Assembly: GCF_017795885.1 (NCBI RefSeq) | Contig: NZ_CP059297.1 | Location: forward strand, 186,001-250,000 | DNA: 64,000 nt | DNA from: Brevundimonas sp. AJA228-03 | GTDB taxonomy: Bacteria; Pseudomonadota; Alphaproteobacteria; Caulobacterales; Caulobacteraceae | Reading direction: 5' to 3' | Part shown: positions 1 through 7,877 of the stretch, piece after piece | How the letters are laid out: every line of letters starts with the position of its first letter | Numbering within the stretch: the first letter of the stretch is position 1 | The notes under the pieces: generated by a model | The model's database searches: none | What the model saw: only the letters and a program-made list of their open reading frames with translations | Told to the model about the DNA's origin: nothing | Translations under genes and position numbers: made by a program

Positions 1-1
1 G

Positions 2-1105
2 GAGCACCTGGTTCAGGACATCCTCAACGACGTCCTCGGCTACGGCCCGCTTGAGCCCCTGCTGGGCCGCGACGACATCGCCGACATCATGGTCAACGGC
101 GCGGGCCGGGTCTTCATCGAGGTGAACGGCAAGGTCGAGCTGACCAACGTCCGCTTCCGCGACAACACCCAGCTGATGAACATCTGCCAGCGGATCGTCA
201 GCCAGGTCGGCCGCCGCGTGGACGAAAGCTCCCCGATCTGCGACGCCCGCCTGCCCGACGGCAGCCGCGTCAACGTCATCGCCCCGCCCCTGGCCATCGA
301 CGGCGCGACCCTGACGATCCGGAAGTTCAAGAAAGACAAGCTGACGATGAAGAACCTGGTGGAGTACGCCTCCATCAGCCCGGAAGGGGCCCGCGTCCTC
401 GGCGTCATCGGCGCCTGCCGCTGCAACATCGTCATCTCTGGGGGCACCGGCTCTGGCAAGACGACCCTGCTGAACACCCTGACCGCCTTCATCGACCCGA
501 CCGAGCGCGTCATCACCTGCGAGGATGCGGCCGAACTGCAGCTGCAGCAGCCGCATGTCGTCCGCCTGGAAACCCGGCCGCCCAACCTGGAGGGCCAGGG
601 CACGATCACCATGCGTGACCTGGTGAAGAACTGCCTGCGGATGCGCCCGGAACGGATCATCGTCGGCGAAGTCCGTGGACCGGAAGCCTTCGATCTGCTT
701 CAGGCCATGAACACCGGCCATGACGGCTCGATGGGGACCCTGCACGCCAACAGCCCGCGCGAAGCCATCAGCCGGATGGAATCGATGATCACCATGGGGG
801 GTTACGGCCTGCCCTCCCGGACAATCCGCGAGATGATCGTCGGCTCGGTCGATGTGATCATCCAGGCCTCCCGTCTGCGCGACGGGTCGCGCCGGATCAC
901 CCACATCACCGAGGTGGTGGGTCTGGAAGGCGACGTGATCGTGACCCAGGACCTGTTCGTCTACGACATCACCGGCGAGGACGAGAACGGCAAGGTCGTC
1001 GGTCGTCATCGCTCGACCGGCATAGCCCGCCCCCGCTTCTGGGACCGCGCCCGCTACTATGGGCTGGAGCGCGAGCTGGCCGAGGCCCTGGACGCGGCGG
1101 AGTAG
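2..1105 (+). CDS. cpaF: Tad/Flp pilus secretion ATPase CpaF (TadA), 5' truncated by window edge
   Basis: Cytoplasmic hexameric ATPase of the type II/IV secretion superfamily that powers Flp (Tad) pilus assembly. The reading frame is open from base 2, so the N-terminus lies outside the window; 367 residues are visible. A Walker A motif (GGTGSGKTT) lies near visible residue 146, followed by an Asp box and the Walker B region IIVGEVRGPEAFDLL. The stretch GSMGTLHANSPREA is typical of CpaF/TadA rather than PilB. It stops 2 bp before tadB, so the genes are surely co-transcribed. The call rests on family motifs and on the tadB-tadC context. Confidence 0.96.
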   Translation, partial: EHLVQDILNDVLGYGPLEPLLGRDDIADIMVNGAGRVFIEVNGKVELTNVRFRDNTQLMNICQRIVSQVGRRVDESSPICDARLPDGSRVNVIAPPLAIDGATLTIRKFKKDKLTMKNLVEYASISPEGARVLGVIGACRCNIVISGGTGSGKTTLLNTLTAFIDPTERVITCEDAAELQLQQPHVVRLETRPPNLEGQGTITMRDLVKNCLRMRPERIIVGEVRGPEAFDLLQAMNTGHDGSMGTLHANSPREAISRMESMITMGGYGLPSRTIREMIVGSVDVIIQASRLRDGSRRITHITEVVGLEGDVIVTQDLFVYDITGEDENGKVVGRHRSTGIARPRFWDRARYYGLERELAEALDAAE

Positions 1106-1107
1106 GG

Positions 1108-2091
1108 ATGATGCTTGCGATCCTCGCGGCGTTTCTCGCCTTCGTCACCATCGGCGGACTGGGGTGGGTCTTTGTCGGCGGAGACGATTCCAGTGCAAAG
1201 GCCGTGAAGCGCGCCGAGGGATTCACCTCCGTCGGCAACCGCATCGCCCGCGACAAGGCAGCGAAGGCGGAGGCCAATACGCCGGAAGCCCGACGCAAGG
1301 GCATCGAGCTTCAGCTCAAGGAGGCCGAGCGCAAGGAGCGCAAGGCGCGCATGACGATGAAGGCGAAGCTGAAGCACGCCGGCATGACCATGAGCATCCG
1401 GACCTTCTGGATCATCGGCGGCTGTCTGGGCGTCGTGGCCTTCCTGGTCCCCCTGGCCCTCGGCCTGAACGTCCTTGTCGCCCTCGGCATCGCCGTTGTC
1501 GCGGGCCTGGGTCTTCCGCGTTGGGTCGTTGGCTTCATCGGCAAGCGCCGACTGAAGAAGTTCTCCATGGAATTCGCCAACGCCGTGGACATCATCGTGC
1601 GCGGCATCCAGTCAGGCCTGCCTGTTCAGGACTGCTTCAGGATCATCTCGCGCGAGAGCCCGTCGCCCGTGGGGCCGGAGTTCAAGACCCTGGTCGAGGG
1701 TTTGGCGGTCGGCCTGACCCTGGGTCAGGCGCTGGACAAGATGTACGAGCGCATTCCCACACCGGAGCTGCGATTCTTCTCGATCGTCATCGCCATCCAG
1801 CAGAAGACCGGCGGCAACCTGGGCGAGGCGCTTTCCAATCTGTCCACCGTATTGCGCGCGCGCCGGATGATGGGCGAAAAGATCAAGGCCATGTCGTCCG
1901 AGGCGACCGCATCGGCCGGCATCATCGGTTCCATGCCCCCGGTGGTCATGACCCTCGTCGGTCTGACGACGCCCTCCTACATGGCGCTGATGTTCACCGA
2001 TCCCCGCGGCCAGGTGATGCTGCTGGGTGCATCCCTGTGGATGGGGATGGGCATACTGATGATGAAGAAAATGATCTCGTTCAAGATCTAG
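1108..2091 (+). CDS. tadB: Tad pilus inner-membrane platform protein TadB (CpaG)
   Basis: A 327-residue T2SF-domain membrane protein that forms the inner-membrane platform of the Flp pilus with TadC. It has an N-terminal hydrophobic segment (residues 1-25), a charged cytoplasmic stretch, a pair of membrane segments around 100-145, the T2SF domain (FANAVDIIVRGIQSGLPVQD near 160-180) and two C-terminal hydrophobic segments near 270-290 and 305-325. The ATG follows the cpaF stop by 2 bp and the next gene follows after 12 bp. Size and order cpaF-tadB-tadC match the Caulobacter cpa locus. Confidence 0.94.
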   Translation: MMLAILAAFLAFVTIGGLGWVFVGGDDSSAKAVKRAEGFTSVGNRIARDKAAKAEANTPEARRKGIELQLKEAERKERKARMTMKAKLKHAGMTMSIRTFWIIGGCLGVVAFLVPLALGLNVLVALGIAVVAGLGLPRWVVGFIGKRRLKKFSMEFANAVDIIVRGIQSGLPVQDCFRIISRESPSPVGPEFKTLVEGLAVGLTLGQALDKMYERIPTPELRFFSIVIAIQQKTGGNLGEALSNLSTVLRARRMMGEKIKAMSSEATASAGIIGSMPPVVMTLVGLTTPSYMALMFTDPRGQVMLLGASLWMGMGILMMKKMISFKI

Positions 2092-2103
2092 GGGGAGGGC
2101 GAC

Positions 2104-3117
2104 ATGGAAGAGTTCATTCGCGCGTTCGTAGATCCCCGGACGCTGATCAGCATCATCGTCGGCGTGCTGGTATTCGCCACCATTCTGACCCTGCTCGGCT
2201 CGCAGGGCGGCGGCGTCGATCTGGACAAACGGATGCAGGCGGTCTCGGCGCGGCGGGACGAGCTGAAGCGGCGCTCGCGCCAGGCCATCGTCAGCGGCCA
2301 GAGCACCCTGCGGCACACCGACGACGGCTTCAAGAAGCGGGTCGTCGACCAGCTCAAACTGGCCAAGCTGCTGGAAGACCCCAAGGTCGCCGAGCAGATG
2401 ATCCAGGCCGGACTTCGCGGACCGCGGCCCCTGACGACCTTCTACTTCTTCCGCCTGGCCACCCCGTTCGTCTTCATGTTCGCGGCCATTCTCTATGTCT
2501 TCGTGATGAACGATTTCGGCCTGACGGTTACTGTCCGGCTGGGCATCGTCATGTTCGCGGCAGTGGCCGGCTTCTACGCCCCCAACATCTTCCTGAAGAA
2601 CCGCATCGCCAAGCGCCAGCAGTCGATCATGCAGGCCTTTCCCGATGCGCTCGACCTGCTGCTGATCTGCGTCGAGTCCGGAATGTCGATCGAGGCCGCC
2701 ATCATGAAAGTCAGCCAGGAAATCGGCACCACATCGGTCGACCTGGCAGAGGAACTGGCCCTGCTTTCGGCCGAGCTGAGCTTTCTGCCCGAACGGCGCA
2801 TGGCCTATGAGGGGCTGGCCAAACGGACCAACCACCCGGGCGTGCGATCAGTCTCCACCGCCATGATCCAGGCCGAGCAATACGGCACTCCGCTGGGTAT
2901 GGCCCTGCGCACCATGGCCAAGGAAAACCGGGACCTGCGGATGTCGGCGGCGGAGAAGAAGGCAGCCGCCCTGCCCGCCCAGCTGACCGTGCCGATGATC
3001 ATCTTCTTCCTGCCGGTGCTGTTCGTCGTGATCCTGGGGCCTGCGATCATCAACATTCAGGACACGATGAAGGCCGGCGGCGAGGCCGCCTCCGCGACCG
3101 CAGAGGCTATCGATTAA
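2104..3117 (+). CDS. tadC: Tad pilus inner-membrane platform protein TadC (CpaH)
   Basis: A 337-residue second T2SF-domain platform protein of the Flp pilus. Hydrophobic segments lie near residues 14-35, 115-165 and at the C-terminus (about 295-325); the T2SF core DALDLLLICVESGMSIEAAI sits near 180-200. The start ATG has a good upstream GGGGGAGGG Shine-Dalgarno. It is the last gene of the pilus operon in view; the next gene is on the opposite strand. The spacing and the pair with tadB make the assignment secure. Confidence 0.94.
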   Translation: MEEFIRAFVDPRTLISIIVGVLVFATILTLLGSQGGGVDLDKRMQAVSARRDELKRRSRQAIVSGQSTLRHTDDGFKKRVVDQLKLAKLLEDPKVAEQMIQAGLRGPRPLTTFYFFRLATPFVFMFAAILYVFVMNDFGLTVTVRLGIVMFAAVAGFYAPNIFLKNRIAKRQQSIMQAFPDALDLLLICVESGMSIEAAIMKVSQEIGTTSVDLAEELALLSAELSFLPERRMAYEGLAKRTNHPGVRSVSTAMIQAEQYGTPLGMALRTMAKENRDLRMSAAEKKAAALPAQLTVPMIIFFLPVLFVVILGPAIINIQDTMKAGGEAASATAEAID

Positions 3118-3209
3118 CCGCCATCTGATCGCGAGGCCAGACACAGGCGACAGCCTGATTCACGCCCTTGACGGACCGACGCAGCGGGTCCGTCTCAAAC
3201 GATCATGCT

Positions 3210-3638
3210 TCAGGACTCGGCCGTGACCCTCAGGCCCTCGCTGATCGTCTCGCAGGCGGCGCGCAAGGTCCTGCGATGCTTCTCGTAAAAGCCCTCACCC
3301 CGGAAGCCGGAGAAGATGAAGCCGTTGGACAGGATGCAACTGCCGGGCTCCAGTTGCTCGATCTCGTAGTAGCGCAGCACGTTGAACAGGAGGCCGCGCC
3401 GCTCCATCCAGACCAGCCGGCCGTTGGGCTGCCAGTCGCCAATGCGCCCCGTATACTGGCGGGGCGGCAATCCGGGGACGGCCTCGCTCAGGGCTATGGA
3501 GCCGCCAAAGGCCAGGGTGCCGGATACATCCGTCTCGACCGGGTTCCAGGCGTTCCAGCCCGGGAAATCGGCGATGACGTCCCAGATGCGCTCGGACGTG
3601 GCGCGGACGCCGACGCGTTTTTCGACCTTGAAGTTCAT
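3210..3638 (-). CDS. SRPBCC (START-like) domain protein
   Basis: A 142-residue protein of the SRPBCC/Bet v1 superfamily, which binds hydrophobic ligands; ligand and role are unknown. It opens with a beta strand (MNFKVEKRVGV), then the family helix and turn RIWDVIADFPGWNAWNP, and ends in a long amphipathic helix. The ATG at 3638 is preferred because upstream codons run into the repeat copies at 3697-3787 and lack family similarity. It is convergent with tadC and appears monocistronic. It is cytosolic, with no signal peptide. Confidence 0.8.
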   Translation of the reverse strand: MNFKVEKRVGVRATSERIWDVIADFPGWNAWNPVETDVSGTLAFGGSIALSEAVPGLPPRQYTGRIGDWQPNGRLVWMERRGLLFNVLRYYEIEQLEPGSCILSNGFIFSGFRGEGFYEKHRRTLRAACETISEGLRVTAES

Positions 3639-3696
3639 GGCTTCGATGTCGCAAGCGACCGGCCCGAACGCAAGCCGGGCGTTGGCACAACAACCC

Positions 3697-3787
3697 GCGC
3701 TCAAGCAGCGAGATGCCAAGAGTCGAGCGGTAGCGCACTAAGCCGCGCTCAAGCAGCGAGACGCCGCGCGTCGAGCGGTAGCCCACT
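3697..3787 (-). repeat. Two tandem copies of a dispersed hairpin repeat (family 1)
   Basis: Read on the minus strand, two units of about 43 bp each contain GCTACCGCTC, a short hairpin, then TCGCTGCTTGAGCGCG. The unit nearer 3787 has the stem GACGC-GCG-GCGTC; the one nearer 3739 has a decayed stem (GACTC-TTG-GCATC). Related units lie at 27712, 27893, 48206, 56920 and 56965. They sit between the SRPBCC gene and the SRP RNA gene. Confidence 0.8.
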
Positions 3788-3800
3788 GAAAAGCGTGGGA

Positions 3801-3892
3801 AGGTGGAGACCGCGACCCGAAGGGGAATTCGTTGTGGCTGCTGCCTTCCGGCCCTGACCAGGTTGGCGAAGCCTTCGCCCGCGATCTCCGGG
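3801..3892 (-). ncRNA. ffs: Signal recognition particle RNA (4.5S-type, small bacterial SRP RNA)
   Basis: The minus strand carries the conserved SRP domain IV: ACCTGGTCAGGGCCGGAAGG followed by CAGCAGCC, matching the Ffh-binding loop of bacterial 4.5S RNA. The flanks pair: GGAGATCGCG (plus strand 3880-3889) with CGCGGTCTCC (plus strand 3805-3814), which closes a single long hairpin of about 90 nt. The RNA forms the SRP with Ffh for co-translational targeting of membrane proteins. Exact ends are estimated from the helix. Confidence 0.9.
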
Positions 3893-3966
3893 TTCTATAT
3901 CGCGACTCATCGCACAGAGATCAACCCGCCTCTCCCAAGGCTGGACGATCCCGGCTAGGAAGAGTC

Positions 3967-4905
3967 ATGGTCCTCCCCGTCCTGAACACCTTCGCCGGCA
4001 ATCCGCTGGATCGCGCCGGCGACCAGAGGAACAGTTCCGACTGGCTGTCCGAACAGGCGGCGAGCCCCGAGGCCCTGGCCTGCGTCTTCTGGGACGGACA
4101 GCCGCTGCTGGAGGATCATGCCGACGGTCCGCGCCTGACCTGGCTGGCCCTGAGCCATGCCCGCGACATGATCCGCGACGGGGATCGCGAGCTGTTCCTG
4201 GGCCTGTGGAAGGGATCGCCGTGTTTCGCGATCGAGTTCGGCGGCGCGGCCGATCCGGCGACGGGGCCGGTCCAGGGCCTGGGCCGCTTCTCCGGGATGC
4301 GCGAGGCGGCGGCGGTTCTGTCGGGAACGGACGCCGCCATCGCGGGCGGGGCCAAGTCGCTGTTCGACTGGCGGCGGAGGCATGGTTTCTGCGCCAACTG
4401 CGGGCATGAGACACGGACGGCCTGCGGGGGCTGGAAGCGCATCTGCCCGGCCTGCACCGCCGAGCATTTCCCCCGCGTCGATCCGGTCACCATCATGCTG
4501 CCGGTGTTCGGTGATCGCTGCCTGCTGGGTCGCCAGGCGGCCTGGCCCACGGGGCGGATGTCGGCCCTGGCGGGCTTCCTCGAACCCGGCGAGACGATCG
4601 AGGAGGCCTGCGCGCGCGAGATCAGGGAGGAGGCGGGCCTGACGGTCACCGCCGTCCGCTATCACTCCAGCCAGCCGTGGCCGTTTCCGTCGCAGCTGAT
4701 GATCGGCCTGATCGCGGACGTCAGCCACGACGACGCCACGCCGGACCAGACCGAGCTGGAAGAGGTGCGGTGGTTCACGCGGGATGAGGCGCGGGCGGTT
4801 CTGGCGGGCGCGCACGAGGTGAAGGCGCCACCCAGGTTCGCGATTGCCCGGACGCTTCTGGAGCACTGGGTGGAGGGGGAACAGGGATTAGGGATTAGGG
4901 ATTAG
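3967..4905 (+). CDS. nudC: NADH pyrophosphatase NudC
   Basis: A 312-residue Nudix hydrolase that cleaves NAD(H) to NMN(H) and AMP and, in characterised members, removes NAD caps from RNA. A zinc ribbon (FCANCGHET ... CPACTAEHFPR) lies near 140-170, and the Nudix box GFLEPGETIEEACAREIREE near 200-220. The ATG at 3967 is chosen because upstream in-frame codons overlap the SRP RNA gene. The last residues (QGLGIRD) and the TAG stop are encoded by three GGGATTA heptamers, so the natural C-terminus has been replaced or extended by the repeat. Confidence 0.93.
   Translation: MVLPVLNTFAGNPLDRAGDQRNSSDWLSEQAASPEALACVFWDGQPLLEDHADGPRLTWLALSHARDMIRDGDRELFLGLWKGSPCFAIEFGGAADPATGPVQGLGRFSGMREAAAVLSGTDAAIAGGAKSLFDWRRRHGFCANCGHETRTACGGWKRICPACTAEHFPRVDPVTIMLPVFGDRCLLGRQAAWPTGRMSALAGFLEPGETIEEACAREIREEAGLTVTAVRYHSSQPWPFPSQLMIGLIADVSHDDATPDQTELEEVRWFTRDEARAVLAGAHEVKAPPRFAIARTLLEHWVEGEQGLGIRD
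4884..4904 (+). repeat. Heptamer array A: three perfect GGGATTA units
   Basis: Three exact GGGATTA units occupy 4884-4904. The array supplies the nudC stop (TAG, 4903-4905) and, on the other strand, the stop of the four-helix-bundle gene (TAA, 4902-4904). It is the inverted complement of array B on the other side of that gene. Confidence 0.97.
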
Positions 4906-5282
4906 GTATCGGGTGGTGCCTTGGTGGTGGTGGCCAGCCTTGATCGAAGTGCGGTGAGCATTCGGCCGATCTCTTCCGTTCTCACCAACAGTTCGCTCAC
5001 CTGCTCTTTCGGCGCGAGCTCAAGCCTTCCGATGATGATCAGGAATGTTTCCAACTCGGCCGCCGACCCTCGCGCGATGCTGACGAAATGAGCATAGTCT
5101 CGTCGCGTGGCCCGACCGTTTCCCTCTGCAAGATTGGCCGGGATGGAACTCGATGCCCGGATAATCTGACCTGAAATCCTGTAGGCCTCCTCCCTCGGCA
5201 TAAGGCGGGTCAGCCGGTAGATATCGCACGCGAGATCTACGCCCTTCTGCCAGACCACGAGATCCCTGTGCGACGACGCCAT
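4902..5282 (-). CDS. Four-helix-bundle protein (23S rRNA intervening-sequence / S23 family)
   Basis: A 126-residue small helical protein with the family hallmarks DLVVWQKGVDLACDIYRLT, SSIPANLAEGNGR and FVSIARGSAAELET. Relatives are encoded in 23S rRNA intervening sequences or stand alone; Avd of diversity-generating retroelements shares the fold. Biochemical function is unknown. The ATG at 5282 is chosen over a TTG two codons upstream; its first two bases are the end of array B, whose GGG-rich sequence also gives the only Shine-Dalgarno-like signal. The stop TAA lies in array A. The gene sits exactly between two complementary heptamer arrays, in the gap between convergent nudC and kdsB. Confidence 0.88.
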   Translation of the reverse strand: MASSHRDLVVWQKGVDLACDIYRLTRLMPREEAYRISGQIIRASSSIPANLAEGNGRATRRDYAHFVSIARGSAAELETFLIIIGRLELAPKEQVSELLVRTEEIGRMLTALRSRLATTTKAPPDT

Positions 5283-5327
5283 CCCCAATCCCTAATCCCT
5301 AATCCCTAATCCCCAATCCCTGATCCC
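5281..5327 (-). repeat. Heptamer array B: six GGGATTA-type units plus a partial
   Basis: Read on the minus strand the units are GGGATCA, GGGATTG, three GGGATTA, GGGATTG and a final GGGAT that merges into the start codon of the four-helix-bundle gene. Array B is in inverted orientation to array A, so the two could pair in a transcript. It also provides the kdsB stop (5299-5301). Confidence 0.97.
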
Positions 5328-6051
5328 CGATAACCAACCGCCTCGCCGCCTCCAGATCCGCCGGATTGTCGACCGAGATCGGTGCCTCCCCGATCACGGT
5401 GGCCCAGATCGACAGCCCCATCTCCAGCGCCCGGAGCTGTTCCAGCTTCTCGCGTGTCTCCAGCGGCGAGGGCGGGGCGGCGCAGAACCGCTTCAGCGCC
5501 TCGCGGCGATAGCCATAGACGCCGATGTGGCGCCAGACGGGCGCATCGCCGTACAGGGTGGAGCGGGTGAAATAGAGCGCACGGCCGTGGCGGTGACCCT
5601 CTTCAATGGCCAGCACTGCCTTGACCACATCGACATTGGTCCGGTCCGACGGATCGCTTTCGGCGGCAACCAGGGTCGCGATGTCACACGACGGCTCGCC
5701 GTGCAGCAGGGCCGCGCAGGCCATGGCGATCCCCGGATCGGCGAAGGGCATGTCGCCCTGCAGGTTGATGATCGCGTCATATTCGCCGTCCGGATCCAGC
5801 GCCTCCAGCGCCGCCAGCACCCGGTCCGAACCGCTGGGCAGTTCAGGATCGGTCAGGACCGCGCGACCGCCGACGGCCGCGATCGCGGCGACGATCTCCG
5901 GGTCGCCCGCGGCCACGGCGACGGGCAGGCCGGACTCCATCGCCTTCTCCCACGCCCGCACGATCATCGCCTTGCCGCCGATATCCTTGAGGGGCTTGCC
6001 CGGCAGACGCGTGGCGGCCATCCGGGTCGGAATGAGGATCAGAGGCGTCAT
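5299..6051 (-). CDS. kdsB: 3-deoxy-manno-octulosonate (Kdo) cytidylyltransferase KdsB
   Basis: A 250-residue cytosolic enzyme that activates Kdo with CTP to CMP-Kdo for lipopolysaccharide inner-core synthesis. It starts MTPLILIPTRMAATRLPGKP, the nucleotide-binding signature, with LPSGSDRV near residue 90, NLQGDMPF near 112 and HIGVYGYRREAL near 185. ATG 6051 is chosen because upstream residues lack family features. The C-terminal tail (VIGDQGLGIRD) and stop are encoded by heptamer array B, the same tail that ends nudC. It is divergent from the cytochrome c gene. Confidence 0.94.
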   Translation of the reverse strand: MTPLILIPTRMAATRLPGKPLKDIGGKAMIVRAWEKAMESGLPVAVAAGDPEIVAAIAAVGGRAVLTDPELPSGSDRVLAALEALDPDGEYDAIINLQGDMPFADPGIAMACAALLHGEPSCDIATLVAAESDPSDRTNVDVVKAVLAIEEGHRHGRALYFTRSTLYGDAPVWRHIGVYGYRREALKRFCAAPPSPLETREKLEQLRALEMGLSIWATVIGEAPISVDNPADLEAARRLVIGDQGLGIRD

Positions 6052-6205
6052 CGATACGTTTCCTGCCTGCGACGCACCGACACCCGCGAACAGGGGCCGG
6101 GCCGGTTGCGAAGGCGGCGCTAGCGTGTCAGAGACCCCCACGCAAGAAATTCGCCCGGTTTGCTGCATGGCACAGGGCCTCTAGAAGACGGGATGCGACG
6201 ACGCG

Positions 6206-6889
6206 ATGAGCGGCGATCTGAAGTTGAACAAGATTTTCGGTGCGGGCCTGGGGACGGCGCTCGCCATCCTGATGGTCCAGCAGGTCTCGCAGGCGGTCTA
6301 CACGACCAAGGCCCCCGAGAAGCCCGGCTATGCCGTCAATGCGCCGGAAGAGACCGAGACCGGTGCAGCCGAGGACGTCGAGTTGCCACCCGATTGGGGC
6401 ACCCTGCTGCCGACCGCAGACCTGGCTGCCGGAGAGGCTGCTTTCGCGCGCTGCCAGGGCTGTCACAACGTGGCTCAGGGCGGTGCGAACGGCACGGGTC
6501 CGAACCTGTGGGGGGTCGTGGGCCGGCCCGTCGCCAGCCATGCGGGCTTCGCCTATTCCGACGCGATGAAGGGCCACATTTCAGTGGACGCGACCTGGTC
6601 GCTGGATGCTCTCGATCACTTCATCACGGCACCGGCCAAATATGTGCCTGGCACCAAGATGTCCTTCGCCGGCCTGCGTGATACCGCCGCCCGCGTGAAC
6701 CTGATCGCCTATATGCGCAGCCAGGGGTCGCCCGGCTATGCCATTCCGGCCCCCGACCCGACCCGTCAGCCGGGTGCGGCACCGGCGGAGGGCGCCGCGC
6801 CCGTCGACGGCGGCGCTCCGGCGGACGCAGCGGCGGCTCCGGCCGCTGATGGAACCGCGCCCGCTGCAGAGGCCGCACCGGCCGCCTGA
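6206..6889 (+). CDS. Membrane-anchored class I cytochrome c (CycM/c552-like)
   Basis: A 227-residue electron-transfer protein with an uncleaved N-terminal anchor (IFGAGLGTALAILMVQQV), a haem motif CQGCH near residue 89 and the distal Met ligand in PGTKMSFAGL near 152. The alanine/proline-rich tail after 180 is low complexity. In alphaproteobacteria such cytochromes carry electrons from the bc1 complex to the terminal oxidase; that role is inferred here. It is divergent from kdsB (154 bp gap) and ends in a strong hairpin terminator. Confidence 0.92.
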   Translation: MSGDLKLNKIFGAGLGTALAILMVQQVSQAVYTTKAPEKPGYAVNAPEETETGAAEDVELPPDWGTLLPTADLAAGEAAFARCQGCHNVAQGGANGTGPNLWGVVGRPVASHAGFAYSDAMKGHISVDATWSLDALDHFITAPAKYVPGTKMSFAGLRDTAARVNLIAYMRSQGSPGYAIPAPDPTRQPGAAPAEGAAPVDGGAPADAAAAPAADGTAPAAEAAPAA

Positions 6890-6913
6890 CGCACGGACGG
6901 CATGACGATCCCG

Positions 6914-6939
6914 ACAGGCGGCCCCCGGGCCGCCTGTTT
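6914..6939. terminator. Intrinsic terminator between convergent genes
   Basis: A perfect 11-bp stem, ACAGGCGGCCC / GGGCCGCCTGT, followed by TTTG. It lies between the cytochrome c gene (plus) and the NlpC/P60 gene (minus, ending at 6945) and can serve both directions. Confidence 0.8.
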
Positions 6940-6944
6940 GCGTA

Positions 6945-7760
6945 TCAGGGGTTCAGGCGACGGAAGACGGCAGGCTGGAAGCCATCGCCGAGACAGCGGG
7001 CATCGGCGTCATCGAAAGCCTCGATCACCACCGCGCCATGGTGACCGGTCGCGTGCAGCACCCGGGCACCGTCCAGCATGAAGGCGGAGTGCCCGGTCCA
7101 GCTCTGTCCCGGCTGCGGGTCCAGCCATACGACGATATCGCCGCGCCGGGCCTCGCTCCGCGATACGCCACGGCCAAGCCCGGCCTGTTCGTGCGCACGG
7201 CGGGGTCCCGCCAGGCCGCAGGCGAGCAGGGCCTGTTGTACCAGCCCCGAACAGTCGGTCGACATCGACGTACGGGCCCCCGGGCTGTGGGGCACGCCGA
7301 GGAGCCGTTCTGCGACCGCGACCGGGTCCGTATCGAACGCACCGATCGTAACCGCGCCTTCTTGTGAACCGTCGCCGCTCCGCACCAGGGCATTCAGCGG
7401 CAGGTCGGCATCGATGGCGGCGATCCGGTGGGTCGGAAGGGCACGGGCCGGGTCGAGGGCCCCGGCATCCATCCAGCCGACGGTCCCGTCCCTGCGCGCC
7501 TGACCCCAGACACGTCCGCCCCGGCGCTCCAGGGCATCGAACATCTCGCCGAACAGCAGCTGGTCGATCCGCCCGGATGCGGATGAGGCCTCGGCCTGGA
7601 TATCGGCGACGGCCTGAATGCAGCGCATCGGCTCGGTCGCGCGATAGGCCTCGGCCCGGACGCGGCCTTCCAGCGCCAGCGCAGCCAGATCGGACCGGGC
7701 CAGCGTCGTCGCCGGATCGAAGGGAAAAACGGGGTCGGTCAAACGCGAAGGCCCTGACAT
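6945..7760 (-). CDS. NlpC/P60 family cysteine peptidase with SH3-like region
   Basis: A 271-residue putative peptidoglycan endopeptidase. The N-terminal half (about 30-130) resembles the bacterial SH3 region of DipM/Spr-like proteins. The C-terminal NlpC/P60 domain has the catalytic Cys in STDCSGLVQ (near 165) and His in WTGHSAFML (near 222), with a further His in VLHATGHHG. The ATG at 7760 has an AGAAGGG Shine-Dalgarno on the minus strand and is preferred over an upstream start. No signal peptide is evident, so how it reaches its substrate is unclear. Confidence 0.87.
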   Translation of the reverse strand: MSGPSRLTDPVFPFDPATTLARSDLAALALEGRVRAEAYRATEPMRCIQAVADIQAEASSASGRIDQLLFGEMFDALERRGGRVWGQARRDGTVGWMDAGALDPARALPTHRIAAIDADLPLNALVRSGDGSQEGAVTIGAFDTDPVAVAERLLGVPHSPGARTSMSTDCSGLVQQALLACGLAGPRRAHEQAGLGRGVSRSEARRGDIVVWLDPQPGQSWTGHSAFMLDGARVLHATGHHGAVVIEAFDDADARCLGDGFQPAVFRRLNP

Positions 7761-7877
7761 TGGTCCACCCTTCTGCCGGACGAAGGCGAAAGTCCCGTTA
7801 ATGGCGTGACACGGCTTGAGCATCTTGAATCACCGTCCGGCCACGCCAACTCAATCCGGTGTGATCGCGGAGGGCGA

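Noticed and set aside
3697..3787. Conserved peptide YRSxxGxSLLERG read from family-1 repeats
   Set aside because: The same DNA occurs in different frames, orientations and contexts, always outside real genes; conservation is at the hairpin level, not the peptide level.
3168..3857. 229-codon plus-strand frame opposite the SRPBCC gene
   Set aside because: It overlaps the SRPBCC gene, the repeats and the SRP RNA, and shows no family similarity.
4902..5282. Four-helix-bundle gene considered as Avd of a diversity-generating retroelement
   Set aside because: No reverse transcriptase, template repeat or variable repeat is visible within the window.
4884..5327. Heptamers considered as telomere-like ends or assembly artefacts
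   Set aside because: They are embedded between intact genes, are imperfect in a unit-specific way and recur at a second locus with variant units, so a chromosome end or sequencing slip is unlikely.
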